From Bradyrhizobium sp. CCBAU 53338 (GTDB taxonomy: Bacteria > Pseudomonadota > Alphaproteobacteria > Rhizobiales > Xanthobacteraceae), in NCBI RefSeq assembly GCF_015291665.1, contig NZ_CP030049.1:62001-126000 (forward strand): a stretch of DNA of 64,000 nucleotides, read 5' to 3'. Each line of letters begins with the position of its first letter. The first letter of the stretch is position 1. The notes beneath the pieces were generated by a model, which saw only the letters and a program-made list of their open reading frames with translations, was not told the DNA's origin and did not search any database. Shown one piece after another: positions 1-9,570 of this stretch. Position numbers and translations under genes: made by a program.

Positions 1-726
1 CGATGCGCGTTGCAGTCGTACCGCTCGAGGTGAAGGCGAGGATCGCTGAGGCTCCGATCATCGTTGCGAGATCCGCAGCCGCCGCGGTCGGGGCGGTCTG
101 CTCCTCGTCCGGCTCCGACGCATTGACGATCGAACGATACATTTTATGTCGCTCGGTGCTTTCGATTATGCGGCTCATGTTGGTGGCGGCCTCGCACGGA
201 TATTGCGCGGTCGCAGATTCCGCGGACAGCATGATCGCGTCGGCTCCGCCATAGATCGCTGTGGCCGCATCCGAAGTGTCGGCGCGTGTCGGCGTCGGCG
301 CAGCAACCATTGAGCGTCGAGGCGGCACGATCGGATCAATTCCTTTTGTCGGCCGGGAACCTCCGCATGCGGAATTGCGACGCCAAGATCAACGCGCGCG
401 ATCACTATCCCATCGGAGAGGCGCACGATGTCATCGATATGCCCGGACGCCGACCGACGGAACAAAGCGAACGGCGTCACCGGCACTGAGGGAAAATCTG
501 CCATTCCTTATGGTACCAACCCGGATCTTTGGCCCCTGCAAGTCCTGAAGAATACCAATAGGGCGGCTGAATCTTCGTTCGAGTTGACGAATTGCGCCAT
601 GACGCCTTGCGTGATCTGCCTGTAAGTCGGAACGTATCCGCCCGCCTGGCCCAATGCCGCGAGCATCTCTGGCGAACGGCTGGCGGGTCCGACGGTCGCA
701 ATAATCTTGGCTCGCCGACGATGCAT
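1..726 (-). pseudogene. Pyruvate kinase remnant (possible former ttuE)
   Basis: Pieces of pyruvate kinase can be read on the minus strand but in several frames. The N-terminus (RRAKIIATVGPASRSPEML, near 720-660) is followed after a frame change by RRFSRPIGILQDLQGPKIRVG and NGRFSLSAGD (about 575-485). The text then jumps in frame to HIDDIVRLSDGIVIARVDLG and IPHAEVPGRQKELIR (about 450-340), so the middle of the barrel and the B domain are missing. After another frame change it continues YGGADAIMLSAESATAQYP to the window edge. Internal deletion plus at least two frameshifts make it non-functional. Pyruvate kinase is the last gene (ttuE) of the Agrobacterium vitis tartrate operon as I recall it, and the ttu-like genes lie 3 kb away. 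The link to ttuE is inference. Confidence 0.85.
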
Positions 727-1168
727 GTTTTACCTCGCGAAATTGCGGGGCCGCCCATCAAACAGCCCTGACATTGCCGACGTTCGTGCGTATCGAATCG
801 ATGCGAATGAGAGCGCCGACGCGATCAAGAAGGCCGTTGCTATCGCGGGCCGCGAGGCAAGAGCGGATCGAAGTGTGCCGCATGTGCCTGGCCTAGCGCG
901 CTCGGCGCACGATCGTGCCTGGCGCACTCGGCGTCTCCGTCCCAGCCAAGTAGAGCAGCATCACTTTCGCAAACCGGACCTCCAGATCGTTCGTCAAGCC
1001 GGATGGGCTCCTGGCCCGATCGGCGTTTGATTGTTCTGCGCATCGACGGCGCTATCGAGAAAACGCTGCAATCAAGGCAGAGCGGATTCAATCTCCAATC
1101 GTTTATACAAAAGAATGACATAATAAGACCGGCGTTTTTGATGTTATCGTCGTCGTACGGAGGAACTG
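727..1168. other. Gene-free stretch upstream of LysR
   Basis: No intact gene is recognisable here. Short open stretches on both strands lack a family signature. One plus-strand segment near 780-870 has coding-like composition but could not be assigned. The last 80 bases are AT-richer (around 1100-1140, with TTTATACAAAAG) and probably carry the promoter of the LysR gene that starts at 1169. Confidence 0.5.
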
Positions 1169-2074
1169 ATGGACCTGCAACAACTGCGCTGCTTCGTAGC
1201 AACAGCCGAAGAGCTTCACTTCGGAAGAGCGGCGCAACGAATGAATATGCTTCCCTCGGCCCTGGGGCGGTTTGTTCGGCTGCTGGAGGAGGATCTCGGC
1301 ACGCGGCTTCTGACGCGCACGACGCGAAACGTCGCGCTGACGGACGACGGTGTTGTCTTGCTTAAAGATGCGCGTGCGCTGCTGACGCAAGCCGATGCGC
1401 TTGCGGTCAGATTTCGGACGCGCTCGCGCAAAGGGGCAACAATCATACGCGTTGGTGCCATCGACAGTGCTGCCGCCGGACTTATTCCGAAACTTCTTAA
1501 AGACTTTCGCAAGCGTCGGCCTGATGCAACGATTCAACTGGTCGAGGATAAGACCATTCGTCTGTTGCCGCGCCTTTTGACCGGACGGCTTGATCTCGCC
1601 TTCGTGCGCCCCCCAAAAGACGCCAACAAGCGGCTGGAGTTTCTATTTCTCTTCTTTGAGACAGCCGTCGTAGCCCTTCCGCACCATCATCGACTTGCGT
1701 CGAGGAAGATGGTCAAGGTTGCGGATCTCAAGAACGAGCCACTGATCGTTCCCGAACGGCGGTCCAGGCCTCATAGCCACGATCTAACGATGAAGCTCTT
1801 TGCGGAAGCCGGGCTAGACGCCCGGATTGCTCAGATTGCGGAGGAAAAGCAAACGATCGTCAACCTGGTGTCGGCCGGTTTGGGGATCGCTATCGTACCT
1901 AGCTGGACGTCGCGCCTGGCGAGCCGCGGGGTTCGCTATGTCCGGCTCGTGGCGTCGGACATGAACAAACTTCCCCTTGCGGCTGCTTGGTCGCGCGGGA
2001 CCAGGGATCCCATCCGAGACGACATATTGAAGATGCTGCGGGCCGATCTTGCAGCTTACGCAAAGGAAGCTTGA
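1169..2074 (+). CDS. LysR-family transcriptional regulator
   Basis: This 301-residue protein has the usual LysR length and layout. An N-terminal winged helix-turn-helix (residues about 1-60, [20 protein letters not shown]) is followed by a type 2 periplasmic-binding-like effector domain (about 90-290). The ATG is preceded by CGGAGGAACTG, a good ribosome binding site. It is clearly paralogous to the LysR at 3381-4298: both share [33 protein letters not shown] or DEKQTIVN, and a closing RDPIRD. The pair probably arose by duplication or paired acquisition around the tartrate locus. Its target is unknown. The nearest gene on its left is the dead pyruvate kinase, so it may have lost its original target. 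Confidence 0.93.
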   Translation: MDLQQLRCFVATAEELHFGRAAQRMNMLPSALGRFVRLLEEDLGTRLLTRTTRNVALTDDGVVLLKDARALLTQADALAVRFRTRSRKGATIIRVGAIDSAAAGLIPKLLKDFRKRRPDATIQLVEDKTIRLLPRLLTGRLDLAFVRPPKDANKRLEFLFLFFETAVVALPHHHRLASRKMVKVADLKNEPLIVPERRSRPHSHDLTMKLFAEAGLDARIAQIAEEKQTIVNLVSAGLGIAIVPSWTSRLASRGVRYVRLVASDMNKLPLAAAWSRGTRDPIRDDILKMLRADLAAYAKEA

Positions 2075-2108
2075 GTCGCACCCGATCGCACTACTCTCTC
2101 CCGCAGAC

Positions 2109-2137
2109 TGCCCGCCACCTATGGCGGGCGTTTTTTT
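2109..2137 (+). terminator. Rho-independent terminator after LysR
   Basis: The stem CCCGCC (2111-2116) pairs with GGCGGG (2123-2128) around a 6-nt loop and is extended by one G-C pair. It is followed directly by CGTTTTTTT (2129-2137). It lies 35 nt past the LysR stop and is a textbook intrinsic terminator. Confidence 0.85.
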
Positions 2138-2517
2138 GGGAGTTAGGCAGACTGGGAAAACCACCGGGCCGGAAGGCTACATCATTTCGGGCCACTCGAG
2201 GTAGATTCGGAAGAAGCCCATGGGGTTCAAGCGGCCGCGTTATAGACACCGCGGATCTTGGTTTTGTTGTGCTTCCAAAGTTGGTGGAGCGCCGCCTCAT
2301 CGCGCCATCGCTGTATATTTAGGGGCCTACTATCTTAGGCGGTTATCGGATCGACGAAACCGTGTCCTCTCTTTCCGGAGACGATCTTGCGCAGGATATA
2401 CCGAAGCGGGCAATCAGCTCGGAGGCGACGCGCGTCGGCGGCCGGATCCGCAAGGCAGATAAGGCCCAGATCCCTTCTGATTTCGGCCTGACGATTGAGC
2501 CGGCGCTCAAAGTTCCG
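2138..2517. other. No recognisable gene
   Basis: Between the terminator and the dead LysR gene I see no intact gene on either strand. The expected C-terminal end of the dead LysR would lie here but cannot be read with confidence. Confidence 0.45.
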
Positions 2518-3096
2518 TCACGAACTCATGTCTGACCGCGCAGAACGGGAGGACGCCGGGGCAAGGCGCTGCCGGACGAGGTCTTTTAGAGGAATCATCG
2601 TGTCGATCTCCAGCACAATCGACACCGACAGATCGATGCCCGCGGCACCGGCGTCGAGAAGGCTTCGAATCGGATTTTGAGCAGAGGGAAAGAGTATAGC
2701 AAGCAGGCTCGCGGGGCTGACCGGATCGCCGGCGAACATTTCTGGCGGCCCGATTGCGAACAGCCGCTCCACTGCGAGGCGCTTGCTGATTAAGCGTGGG
2801 CTTTCTGGTTGAAGACGTGGACCAACGCGACGTCGATCGAGCGCGTCAACGTCCCTCTAGCAAGTGCGGGCGTACTCGGGCAGACGCTCCCGGTAGGCCC
2901 TGATCAGCTCCGCGCCTGCCAATGCAATGACGGACGGGGTAGCACCGATGATGACATCACTGGTGAGATGCTTTCCGTCGGCCATGACTTCCTAACCGGC
3001 AAGGTCACGCAGGATCTGAGATGCGCTCCGGTGCAAGAGAAGGCTTGCCTCGGTCATCTGCATTCCTCGACCGTCGCGGTCGAACAGAGGTGTTTG
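2518..3096 (-). pseudogene. LysR-family regulator remnant
   Basis: Minus-strand fragments of a LysR protein are readable. The first is TPLFDRDGRGMQMTEASLLL with HRSASQILRDLAG, the end of the wHTH and the linker helix. An in-frame TAG follows, then EVMADGKHLTSDVIIGATPS, VIALAGAELIRAYRERLPE and a further stop. After a frame change come ERLFAIGPPEMFAGDPVSPA and MIPLKDLVRQRLAP, the effector domain. The DNA-binding head (first 50 or so residues) is absent. Two nonsense codons, a frameshift and truncation make it dead. The IGPP...IPLKDLV pattern places it in a different LysR subgroup from its two intact neighbours. Confidence 0.8.
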
Positions 3097-3380
3097 TGAA
3101 ACGCAATAGTTACGGCTCGGGGGCTAGCAGCGGATCGCACCCCCGATCGGTCGTCCAACTTGGATCGCGCTGATGAACATCGAAACGCACGCGAAGTGGG
3201 CTTGCAGGATGCCTCGACAATCGACGGCTCATGAGTATTCGTGCTCCTTGCCTCCCTTTCCAGATGCGCTCAACGATGACCATCGGTACCCGACCGAACA
3301 CGGTTCAAACACTTTCGGACCGGCGAGCTTGACATTTGCGCTCGCATCGGAGCTCGGCGCCTGGCTTTCTGCAAGAATCA
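3097..3380. other. No recognisable gene
   Basis: About 280 nt between the dead LysR and the intact minus-strand LysR. No gene, RNA or repeat was recognised. Confidence 0.4.
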
Positions 3381-4298
3381 TCAGGCACCTTTGGCATAAG
3401 ACCGCAACCGCTTTTCGAGGACCGTCAAAAGCGTATCGCGAATAGGATCGCGGGAACCACGCAGCCAACTTGCAGCGAGCGGAAGCCGTCCAACTGCTCC
3501 AAAGCGCTCCAGCTTGAGCGGAACAAAGCGAACGCCCGCAACAGCCATGCGAGAGGTCCAGCGGGGGACGACGGCCAGTCCCAGTCCAGCCGCAACCATG
3601 TTCACGATCGTCTGCTTTTCATCGGCGAGCTGAGCGATGCGGGGCGTCAGCCCGGCGTCCTCGAACAGCTTCATGGTCAAGTCGTGGCTGTGGGGCCGAG
3701 ATCGCCGATCAGGAACGATCATCGGTTGATGAGCGATCGCCGAGAGCGACAGACATTCGTTACGTGCAAGCGCGTGCCTGCGGGGAAGGGCGACCACTGC
3801 GGTTTCCATGAGCAGAGTTTTACATTCGAGCCTTCGGTCCATCTTCTCCGGAGGACGGATGAAAACGAGATCGAGCGCTCCGGAAAGGACCTTGGGAAGC
3901 AGCCGGAACGTCTTTTCCTCCAGAAGATGAACGGTGACGTCGGGGTATTTCGCGCGGAAGTCTCGCAACAGCTGCGGCATAAGCCCGGCCGCAGCACTGT
4001 CTATGGCGCCTACCTTGAGATTCCGGGCTCCGACCGAACGCGAGCGACCGCGCAAGACGGCCTCCACGGTCGAGACCTTTGAGAGAATGATGCGCGCCTC
4101 CCGAAGAAGTAGCGCGCCGTCGTCGGTCAAAGAGACGGCTCGCGTGGTCCTTGCAAACAGCCGCGTACCAAGATCCTCTTCCAAGAGTTTGATGTGGCGG
4201 CCGAAGGCGGAAGGTAGCATCTGCAGGTGTTGGGCCGCGCGGCCAAAATGCAGCTGCTCGGCGGCGGCGACGAAACATCTCAATTGACGCAGCTCCAT
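3381..4298 (-). CDS. LysR-family regulator of the tartrate locus (TtuA-like)
   Basis: This is a 305-residue LysR regulator. The wHTH occupies residues about 1-60 (MELRQLRCFVAAAEQLHFGR) and the effector domain about 90-295. I chose the ATG at 4298 because it aligns with the start of its paralog at 1169 and with the family; an ATG 10 codons upstream is also open. It is divergent from the MFS, dehydrogenase and kinase genes of the tartrate cluster. This is the arrangement expected for the LysR-type TtuA of tartrate operons. The 150-nt divergent region contains the palindrome TTGTACAA at 4341-4348 in an AT-rich patch. Assignment as the tartrate regulator rests on position. Confidence 0.9.
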   Translation of the reverse strand: MELRQLRCFVAAAEQLHFGRAAQHLQMLPSAFGRHIKLLEEDLGTRLFARTTRAVSLTDDGALLLREARIILSKVSTVEAVLRGRSRSVGARNLKVGAIDSAAAGLMPQLLRDFRAKYPDVTVHLLEEKTFRLLPKVLSGALDLVFIRPPEKMDRRLECKTLLMETAVVALPRRHALARNECLSLSAIAHQPMIVPDRRSRPHSHDLTMKLFEDAGLTPRIAQLADEKQTIVNMVAAGLGLAVVPRWTSRMAVAGVRFVPLKLERFGAVGRLPLAASWLRGSRDPIRDTLLTVLEKRLRSYAKGA

Positions 4299-4451
4299 GA
4301 GCAGGCCCTTTTGTCGAATCCGAGCCATTATACCATTTTTTTGTACAAATAAGGGCGTATTGAGTGACGCCGTCTCTTCCTTCTAGGCTGGCCGTAGATA
4401 AAAGGCATGGCTGCCAGCCGGGGCGCCAGCCGAAAAACGAGGAGGCCCAAG

Positions 4452-5744
4452 GTGGTGAACGAGGTTCAGAAGCGCACGATCCGTCGAGTAGCTTACCGGA
4501 TCGTGCCATTCGTGATGCTACTCTACTTCGTCGCGTTTATCGACCGAGTGAACATCGGCTTCGCAGCGCTGACGATGAACAAGGATCTTGGTTTCTCCTC
4601 CTCCGTATACGGATTTGGTGCGGGCATTTTCTTCTGGGGTTACTTCCTGTTCGAGGTGCCCTCCAACATCATTTTGGACAAGGTGGGAGCCCGACTGTGG
4701 ATCGCTCGGGTCATGATCACCTGGGGCTTGATATCCGGGGCAATGGCGTTCGTCCAAGGGCAAACAAGCTTCTACGTTCTTCGCTTCTTGCTCGGCGCGG
4801 CCGAAGCTGGGTTCTTCCCAGGAATTATCCTCTATCTGTCCTATTGGTTTCCCGCGCGCCAGCGTGCCGGGATCACCGCTCTGTTCATGGCAGCGGCGCC
4901 TCTTTCAACGGTCCTCGGATCGCCCGTCTCGGCCGCTCTTCTGGAGTTGCACGGCTTGTTCGGCCTTAAGGGGTGGCAATGGCTATTTCTCCTCGAGGCG
5001 CTACCCGCCATCGTGCTTGGGTTCATCGTGCTCGGATTCATGACGGATCGGCCGGAACAGGCGAAGTGGCTTGCCGATGATGAGCGGGCCTGGCTGGTCG
5101 AGGCCATGAATGCGGAGCGGGCGGCCAAGGCAGGGTCGGCGAGCCATAGCGTCTGGCGGGGACTGACGGATCTACGCGTTCTGGCTTTGTCCCTCGTCTA
5201 CTTCGGCACGTCGGCGGGACTGTACACGCTGGGGGTATGGGCGCCGCAGATCATCAAAGGCTTCGGCCTGTCGAATATGGCGGTTGGATCGCTCAATGCG
5301 ATCCCGCCGACGATCGCCGTGGTGGCCATGTATCTGTGGTCAAGGCATTCGGACCGCACCAACGAACGGACGTGGCATGTAGTCATCGCTTGCCTCGTTG
5401 CGGCGGCCGGGCTCGCGCTGGCAGGCATGTCGACTGGCGTTGCTTCAGTTATCGCTGCGCTGGTGCTGGTGAACGTCGGCATCAGCGCCGCCAAGCCGCC
5501 GCTTTGGAGCATGCCGACACTGTTCCTGGCCGGTCCGGCCGCGGCGAGCGGCATCGCAACCATCAACTCCATCGGCAATCTCGGCGGCTTCGTCGGTCCG
5601 GCCATGATCGGATGGATCAAGGACCTCACCGGCAGCTTCGAGGGCGGGCTCTATTTCGTCTGCGCACTCTTGTTGTTGTCCGCCACGCTGACGTTGCTGC
5701 TCGCGCGCTCGATCGGCCGCCATCAGGCGGCCGTCGCGCACTAA
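4452..5744 (+). CDS. MFS transporter, anion:cation symporter type, probable tartrate permease (TtuB-like)
   Basis: This is an inner-membrane carrier of 430 residues with about 12 hydrophobic segments. It shows the ACS-type signature near the N-terminus (LLYFVAFIDRVNIGFAALTM) and FEVPSNIILDKVGAR in the loop after TM2. I prefer the GTG at 4452 because AGGAGG (4440-4445) lies 6 nt upstream. An ATG at 4407 would add 15 basic residues without a clear ribosome binding site. It heads an operon with tartrate dehydrogenase (27-nt gap) and glycerate kinase. The ACS family imports organic acid anions such as tartrate, glucarate and phthalate. Tartrate is inferred from the downstream enzymes. Confidence 0.92.
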   Translation: MVNEVQKRTIRRVAYRIVPFVMLLYFVAFIDRVNIGFAALTMNKDLGFSSSVYGFGAGIFFWGYFLFEVPSNIILDKVGARLWIARVMITWGLISGAMAFVQGQTSFYVLRFLLGAAEAGFFPGIILYLSYWFPARQRAGITALFMAAAPLSTVLGSPVSAALLELHGLFGLKGWQWLFLLEALPAIVLGFIVLGFMTDRPEQAKWLADDERAWLVEAMNAERAAKAGSASHSVWRGLTDLRVLALSLVYFGTSAGLYTLGVWAPQIIKGFGLSNMAVGSLNAIPPTIAVVAMYLWSRHSDRTNERTWHVVIACLVAAAGLALAGMSTGVASVIAALVLVNVGISAAKPPLWSMPTLFLAGPAAASGIATINSIGNLGGFVGPAMIGWIKDLTGSFEGGLYFVCALLLLSATLTLLLARSIGRHQAAVAH

Positions 5745-5771
5745 TCATACGGAAGAGGAAGGATATCTCTC

Positions 5772-6848
5772 ATGAAGACCTACAACGTTGCGGCAATCCC
5801 AGGCGACGGTATCGGCTCCGAAGTTGTGGATGCCGGCGTCGAAGTTCTTAAGGCGCTGGCGAAGCGCGATGGGGCATTCACCTTTCACTTCGACCACTTT
5901 GATTGGGGTGGGGAATATTATAAGCGGCATGGCCGCATGATGCCCGAAAACGGGCGCGATCTGATCCGTAATCACGATGCAATCCTGTTTGGCTCCGCAG
6001 GGCACCCAGAAATTCCGGACCACATCACGCTTTGGGGCCTGCGGCTCGCGATCTGTCAGCCGTTCGATCAATATGCGAATGTGCGTCCGACCCGCATCCT
6101 TCCCGGCATCACCTCGCCCTTGCGTGCCGTCAAGGACAAGGAGCTCGACTGGGTCATCGTTCGGGAAAATTCGGAAGGCGAGTATGCGGGCGTCGGCGGA
6201 CGGGTCCATCAGGGATCTCCTTTGGAGGCAGCAACCGATGTCGCTATGTTCACGCGCGCCGGTGTGGAGCGGATCATGCGCTTTGCCTTCGGCCTTGCAC
6301 GGTCTCGTCCCCGCAAGTTGTTGACCGTCGTGACGAAATCCAATGCACAGCGGCATGCAATGGTCATGTGGGATGAAATTGCAGCGGAGGTCGCGCGCGA
6401 GTTTTCTGACGTGACGTGGGACAAGATGCTGGTCGATGCCATGACGATGCGCATGGTCATGCGCCCGCAGAGCCTCGATACGATCGTGGCTACCAATCTC
6501 CATGCTGATGTGCTGTCCGACCTTGCCGCTGCCCTTGCCGGTTCGCTTGGCATCGCCCCGACCGCCAATCTCAATCCCGAGCGCAAATTCCCATCGATGT
6601 TCGAGCCCATCCATGGCTCCGCCTTCGACATCACAGGCAAGGGCATTGCCAATCCCGTCGGGACATTCTGGTCGGCGGTTATGATGCTTGAGCATCTGGG
6701 GGAGAATGCAGCCGCGCAGCGGCTCATGAAGGCAATCGAGCGCGTCACCGCCAACCCCGAACTGCATACGCCAGACCTTGGAGGATCGGCGAACACCCGC
6801 AAGGTGACAGACGCTGTCGTGAGCGCGATCCAAGCGGAAAACGCGTGA
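5772..6848 (+). CDS. ttuC: Tartrate dehydrogenase / D-malate dehydrogenase family
   Basis: This 358-residue protein belongs to the isocitrate/isopropylmalate dehydrogenase superfamily. Visible elements are the N-terminal PGDGIGSEVVDAG, the substrate-binding RPTRILPGI and VIVRENSEGEYAGVGGR, the catalytic lysine in VVTKSN, metal-binding aspartates in NLHADVLSDLAAAL, and the NAD pocket FEPIHGSAFDITGKGIANP. Members oxidise tartrate, D-malate and meso-tartrate with NAD and Mn2+, giving oxaloglycolate, pyruvate or glycerate depending on substrate. Its position between an ACS permease and a glycerate kinase matches ttuBCD of Agrobacterium vitis. D-malate (DmlA-type) specificity cannot be excluded. 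Confidence 0.93.
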   Translation: MKTYNVAAIPGDGIGSEVVDAGVEVLKALAKRDGAFTFHFDHFDWGGEYYKRHGRMMPENGRDLIRNHDAILFGSAGHPEIPDHITLWGLRLAICQPFDQYANVRPTRILPGITSPLRAVKDKELDWVIVRENSEGEYAGVGGRVHQGSPLEAATDVAMFTRAGVERIMRFAFGLARSRPRKLLTVVTKSNAQRHAMVMWDEIAAEVAREFSDVTWDKMLVDAMTMRMVMRPQSLDTIVATNLHADVLSDLAAALAGSLGIAPTANLNPERKFPSMFEPIHGSAFDITGKGIANPVGTFWSAVMMLEHLGENAAAQRLMKAIERVTANPELHTPDLGGSANTRKVTDAVVSAIQAENA

Positions 6849-6857
6849 AGCCCCCCA

Positions 6858-8153
6858 ATGTCCGCTGTGTGGACCGACGCACGGGCTCGCAGCTTGCTGC
6901 GGCAACTCTTTGATGCCGCAATCGCGAGCGCTGATCCGCGCATAGCCGTCACGACGCATCTGCCGCCAAAGCCCAGCGGACGCTGTATTGTTGTCGGAGC
7001 CGGCAAGGCGTCCGCGGCAATGGCTGCGGTGGTCGATGCGGCCTGGCCCGACGTCGAATTGTCGGGGGTCGTTGTGACGCGGCACGGGCACGCGGTGCCG
7101 GCGGGCGGGATCGAAGTCCTTGAGGCGTCGCACCCCGTCCCGGACCACTCGAGCGAGGCCGCGGCGCTGCGGATGCTGGATGCGGTCAGAGGGCTGACGA
7201 AGGATGACCTGGTCCTAGCGTTGATGTCCGGTGGCGGGTCCGCACTGATGGCCCTTCCCGCCCCTCCGATGACCCTCGCGGACAAGCAAGCGGTAAACCG
7301 GGCATTACTCGCGAGCGGGGCGACGATTGCGGAGATGAATGTGGTGCGCAAGCACCTGTCGGCGATCAAAGGCGGTCGGCTGGCGCTTGCAGCGCGCCCT
7401 GCGCGCCTCCTCACCCTCGTGATCTCAGACATTCCGGGGGACGATCCGGCTGCGATCGCCTCCGGCCCGACGCTGCCGGATGCCAGCACGAAGGCCAATG
7501 CGCGCGAGATCGTTCGCCGTTTCGGGATCAAGCTGCCCGACTCTGCGCAAGCCGTTCTAGACGGCGGACAAGATACGGCGAAGCCTGGGGACATTGCCGA
7601 AGATGTCCGTATTATCGCCGCGCCACTCACGGCCCTTGATGCTGCAGCGCAGCTCGCCAAGCGCGAGGGATTGAGCGCTGTTGTACTTGGGGACGCAATC
7701 GAGGGGGAGGCCCGAGAGCTCGGTACCATGATGGCCGGAATTGCCCGGTCGGTCGCTCAGCACGGGCATCCTGTAAAGGCGCCGGCCGTTCTGCTTTCAG
7801 GAGGAGAGACGACAGTTAGCATCGGTCATGGCCGAGCAGGTCGTGGTGGTCGCAATACCGAGTTCTTGCTCGGACTTGCGGTGGCCCTTGATGGAGCGGC
7901 GGGCATTTGGGCCATTGCCGGGGATAGTGACGGGATTGATGGAACGGAGGATGCCGCCGGCGCTTTGGTGACGCCAGATACCTTGCATCGCGCCGCTGCG
8001 AGCCAGCTCGATGCCCGCGCGCTTCTGACGGCTCACGATAGTTACACCTTTTTCGAGCGTCTTGGTGATCTCGTTCGAACAGGTCCCACTCTCACAAATG
8101 TCAATGACATTCGGGCCGTTCTGATTGCGCCGACTAGGCAACAGACGTCGTAA
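6858..8153 (+). CDS. ttuD: Glycerate 2-kinase, MOFRL family (TtuD-like)
   Basis: The protein has 431 residues, the normal MOFRL glycerate kinase length. The N-terminal Rossmann-like kinase domain includes VVGAGKASAAMAAVVD, ASHPVPDHSSEAAALRML and LVLALMSGGGSALMALP. The C-terminal MOFRL domain has LLSGGETTVSIG, GRGGRNTEFLLGLA and AGDSDGIDGTEDAAGA. The family was long annotated as hydroxypyruvate reductase (TtuD), but characterised members phosphorylate D-glycerate at position 2. In this operon it would send the glycerate made by tartrate dehydrogenase to 2-phosphoglycerate and pyruvate kinase, whose local copy is dead. It starts 9 nt after ttuC. Confidence 0.93.
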   Translation: MSAVWTDARARSLLRQLFDAAIASADPRIAVTTHLPPKPSGRCIVVGAGKASAAMAAVVDAAWPDVELSGVVVTRHGHAVPAGGIEVLEASHPVPDHSSEAAALRMLDAVRGLTKDDLVLALMSGGGSALMALPAPPMTLADKQAVNRALLASGATIAEMNVVRKHLSAIKGGRLALAARPARLLTLVISDIPGDDPAAIASGPTLPDASTKANAREIVRRFGIKLPDSAQAVLDGGQDTAKPGDIAEDVRIIAAPLTALDAAAQLAKREGLSAVVLGDAIEGEARELGTMMAGIARSVAQHGHPVKAPAVLLSGGETTVSIGHGRAGRGGRNTEFLLGLAVALDGAAGIWAIAGDSDGIDGTEDAAGALVTPDTLHRAAASQLDARALLTAHDSYTFFERLGDLVRTGPTLTNVNDIRAVLIAPTRQQTS

Positions 8154-8236
8154 GCTGGCAAAGCTCGTTCGTTCGCCTACATAAGGCGCCCGCTCGTGCG
8201 AGAGCTCCCGCGAGCGCGTCGTGCAGAGCTGCATGC

Positions 8237-9487
8237 TCAGAGAGCAACCATTCCACACCAGAACATCCAATCTTTGCCGATATCGACCTCGTATTTGCGA
8301 GCGAAGTTCAGTTTGCCATCGTCGGCGACGTCGAATACTGTCAACCCTGCTGGAACCGTCCGAACGGCGCCACCGTCGCGAACGTCAAGCGGCGCAACCG
8401 CAGCTGTGACCAGCATTCGTCCGGCCGGATGGATTGAGAATGTCCTGCAATGGAAGGTCAGGGTATCAATGGTCTGGATGAGCGTCGGCTCTCCGCTTGC
8501 GGGATTGATCGAAAACACGGCGACAGTATTTTCTCCCTCCCCATGGACCTTTCGGCCCGCGAAATCGATCGTTCCGTCCGAGCGGTTGGCAAGATAGACG
8601 AACCGGCCGTTGGGGTGCACGTGGATGGGGCCGACGAACTGGACCGGTAGCCTAGCTTCGTGGTTTTCAGCAGTATATCTTTCGAACAGCGGCTTAGGAT
8701 CGATGCCTTCGTCACTCGTCCCATAGACCAGCAGCTGGTTGTTGCGTTCCATCGATACGAACATCCACGGTTTTTCCGGATGAAAGTCGACGTGCCGCGG
8801 GCCGAAGCCAAGTCCGTTTCCTTTAGTGATCGAAGTCTCATGCGAAAGCTGCCCCGCTTCAAATCGGAAGACTTTCAGGGCTCCGGGATCTTCGGGCTTG
8901 CCGGCGCCCGGATCGTTGCCGCGCGTCGGAAGCACGACGAGCTTGCCAGACGGTGAGACACGGACTTGGTGAGCATAGATGCCGGCATCGATTGAGCCGG
9001 ACTGCTTGATTTCAACTCCGATGGAGCCGTTCTCCCCGAGCGCATGGACGGTCAGATCTGACGGCATGTTGTAAGCAACAAGCAGATAGCGCCCTGCCGG
9101 ATCGAGCGTGAGGTTAACTGGGCGGTTCTTGAGAAAGACAGGCTCTCCAAATTGCTGCAGCCGCCCCGTGTCTTGATCGATCGCATAGACCGCGACCCCG
9201 TGCCGGTCGTCAGCCTTGGAGGTATACCGGTTGCTAAAAGCCACGTAGAGCAGCGGCTTTGATGGATGCTTCCAGGCGTACTGAACCGCCTCTGGCACGC
9301 GAATAGTGTCAATTTTCTGCAAGGCGAGCTTCGTGTCGTCGGCCTCGTAACACATCAGCTCGGACCCAACTGCGACGTAGAGGACCGCGCGAGCTGTGTT
9401 CTGCGCAGCAACTGCTCGTGGCGATAGCCCCGCTGCGGCAAGGAGGCCTACAAACGTACGGCGGCTGAGTGACACTGCGCGGTTCAT
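8237..9487 (-). CDS. Tat-exported lactonase, 7-bladed beta-propeller family
   Basis: This 416-residue protein begins with a twin-arginine leader (MNRAVSLSRRTFVGLLAAAG, with AVAAQ as likely cleavage site). It continues as a 6-phosphogluconolactonase-like propeller with repeated blades such as NRPVNLTLDPAGRYLLVAYN, HQVRVSPSGKLVVLPTRGND, PRHVDFHPEKPWMFVSMERN and GPIHVHPNGRFVYLANRSDG. The ATG at 9487 has GAGGAG 8-9 nt upstream. Without the leader such proteins act on sugar lactones in the cytosol; here the enzyme should be folded inside and exported. Its neighbour is galactarate/talarate dehydratase, so a periplasmic aldarolactone is a plausible substrate. It is convergent with ttuD. Confidence 0.88.
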   Translation of the reverse strand: MNRAVSLSRRTFVGLLAAAGLSPRAVAAQNTARAVLYVAVGSELMCYEADDTKLALQKIDTIRVPEAVQYAWKHPSKPLLYVAFSNRYTSKADDRHGVAVYAIDQDTGRLQQFGEPVFLKNRPVNLTLDPAGRYLLVAYNMPSDLTVHALGENGSIGVEIKQSGSIDAGIYAHQVRVSPSGKLVVLPTRGNDPGAGKPEDPGALKVFRFEAGQLSHETSITKGNGLGFGPRHVDFHPEKPWMFVSMERNNQLLVYGTSDEGIDPKPLFERYTAENHEARLPVQFVGPIHVHPNGRFVYLANRSDGTIDFAGRKVHGEGENTVAVFSINPASGEPTLIQTIDTLTFHCRTFSIHPAGRMLVTAAVAPLDVRDGGAVRTVPAGLTVFDVADDGKLNFARKYEVDIGKDWMFWCGMVAL

Positions 9488-9570
9488 GCGTTCAACTCCT
9501 CGTAACGTGCTGCTAAGTCTACTCGGCCTCAAAAGGCTGGGCCGGCGGGGCCGGACCAGCCTTCTGTTTA

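Noticed and set aside
780..1030. Possible transketolase-like fragment (RIDANESADAIKKAVAIAGR) on the plus strand
   Set aside because: The resemblance to the transketolase linker is short and does not continue in any frame, so it cannot be supported.
5745..7729. Long open frames on the minus strand opposite ttuC and ttuD (up to about 500 codons)
   Set aside because: They are antisense to two genes with clear catalytic motifs, have no family signature, and arise from high-GC codon bias.
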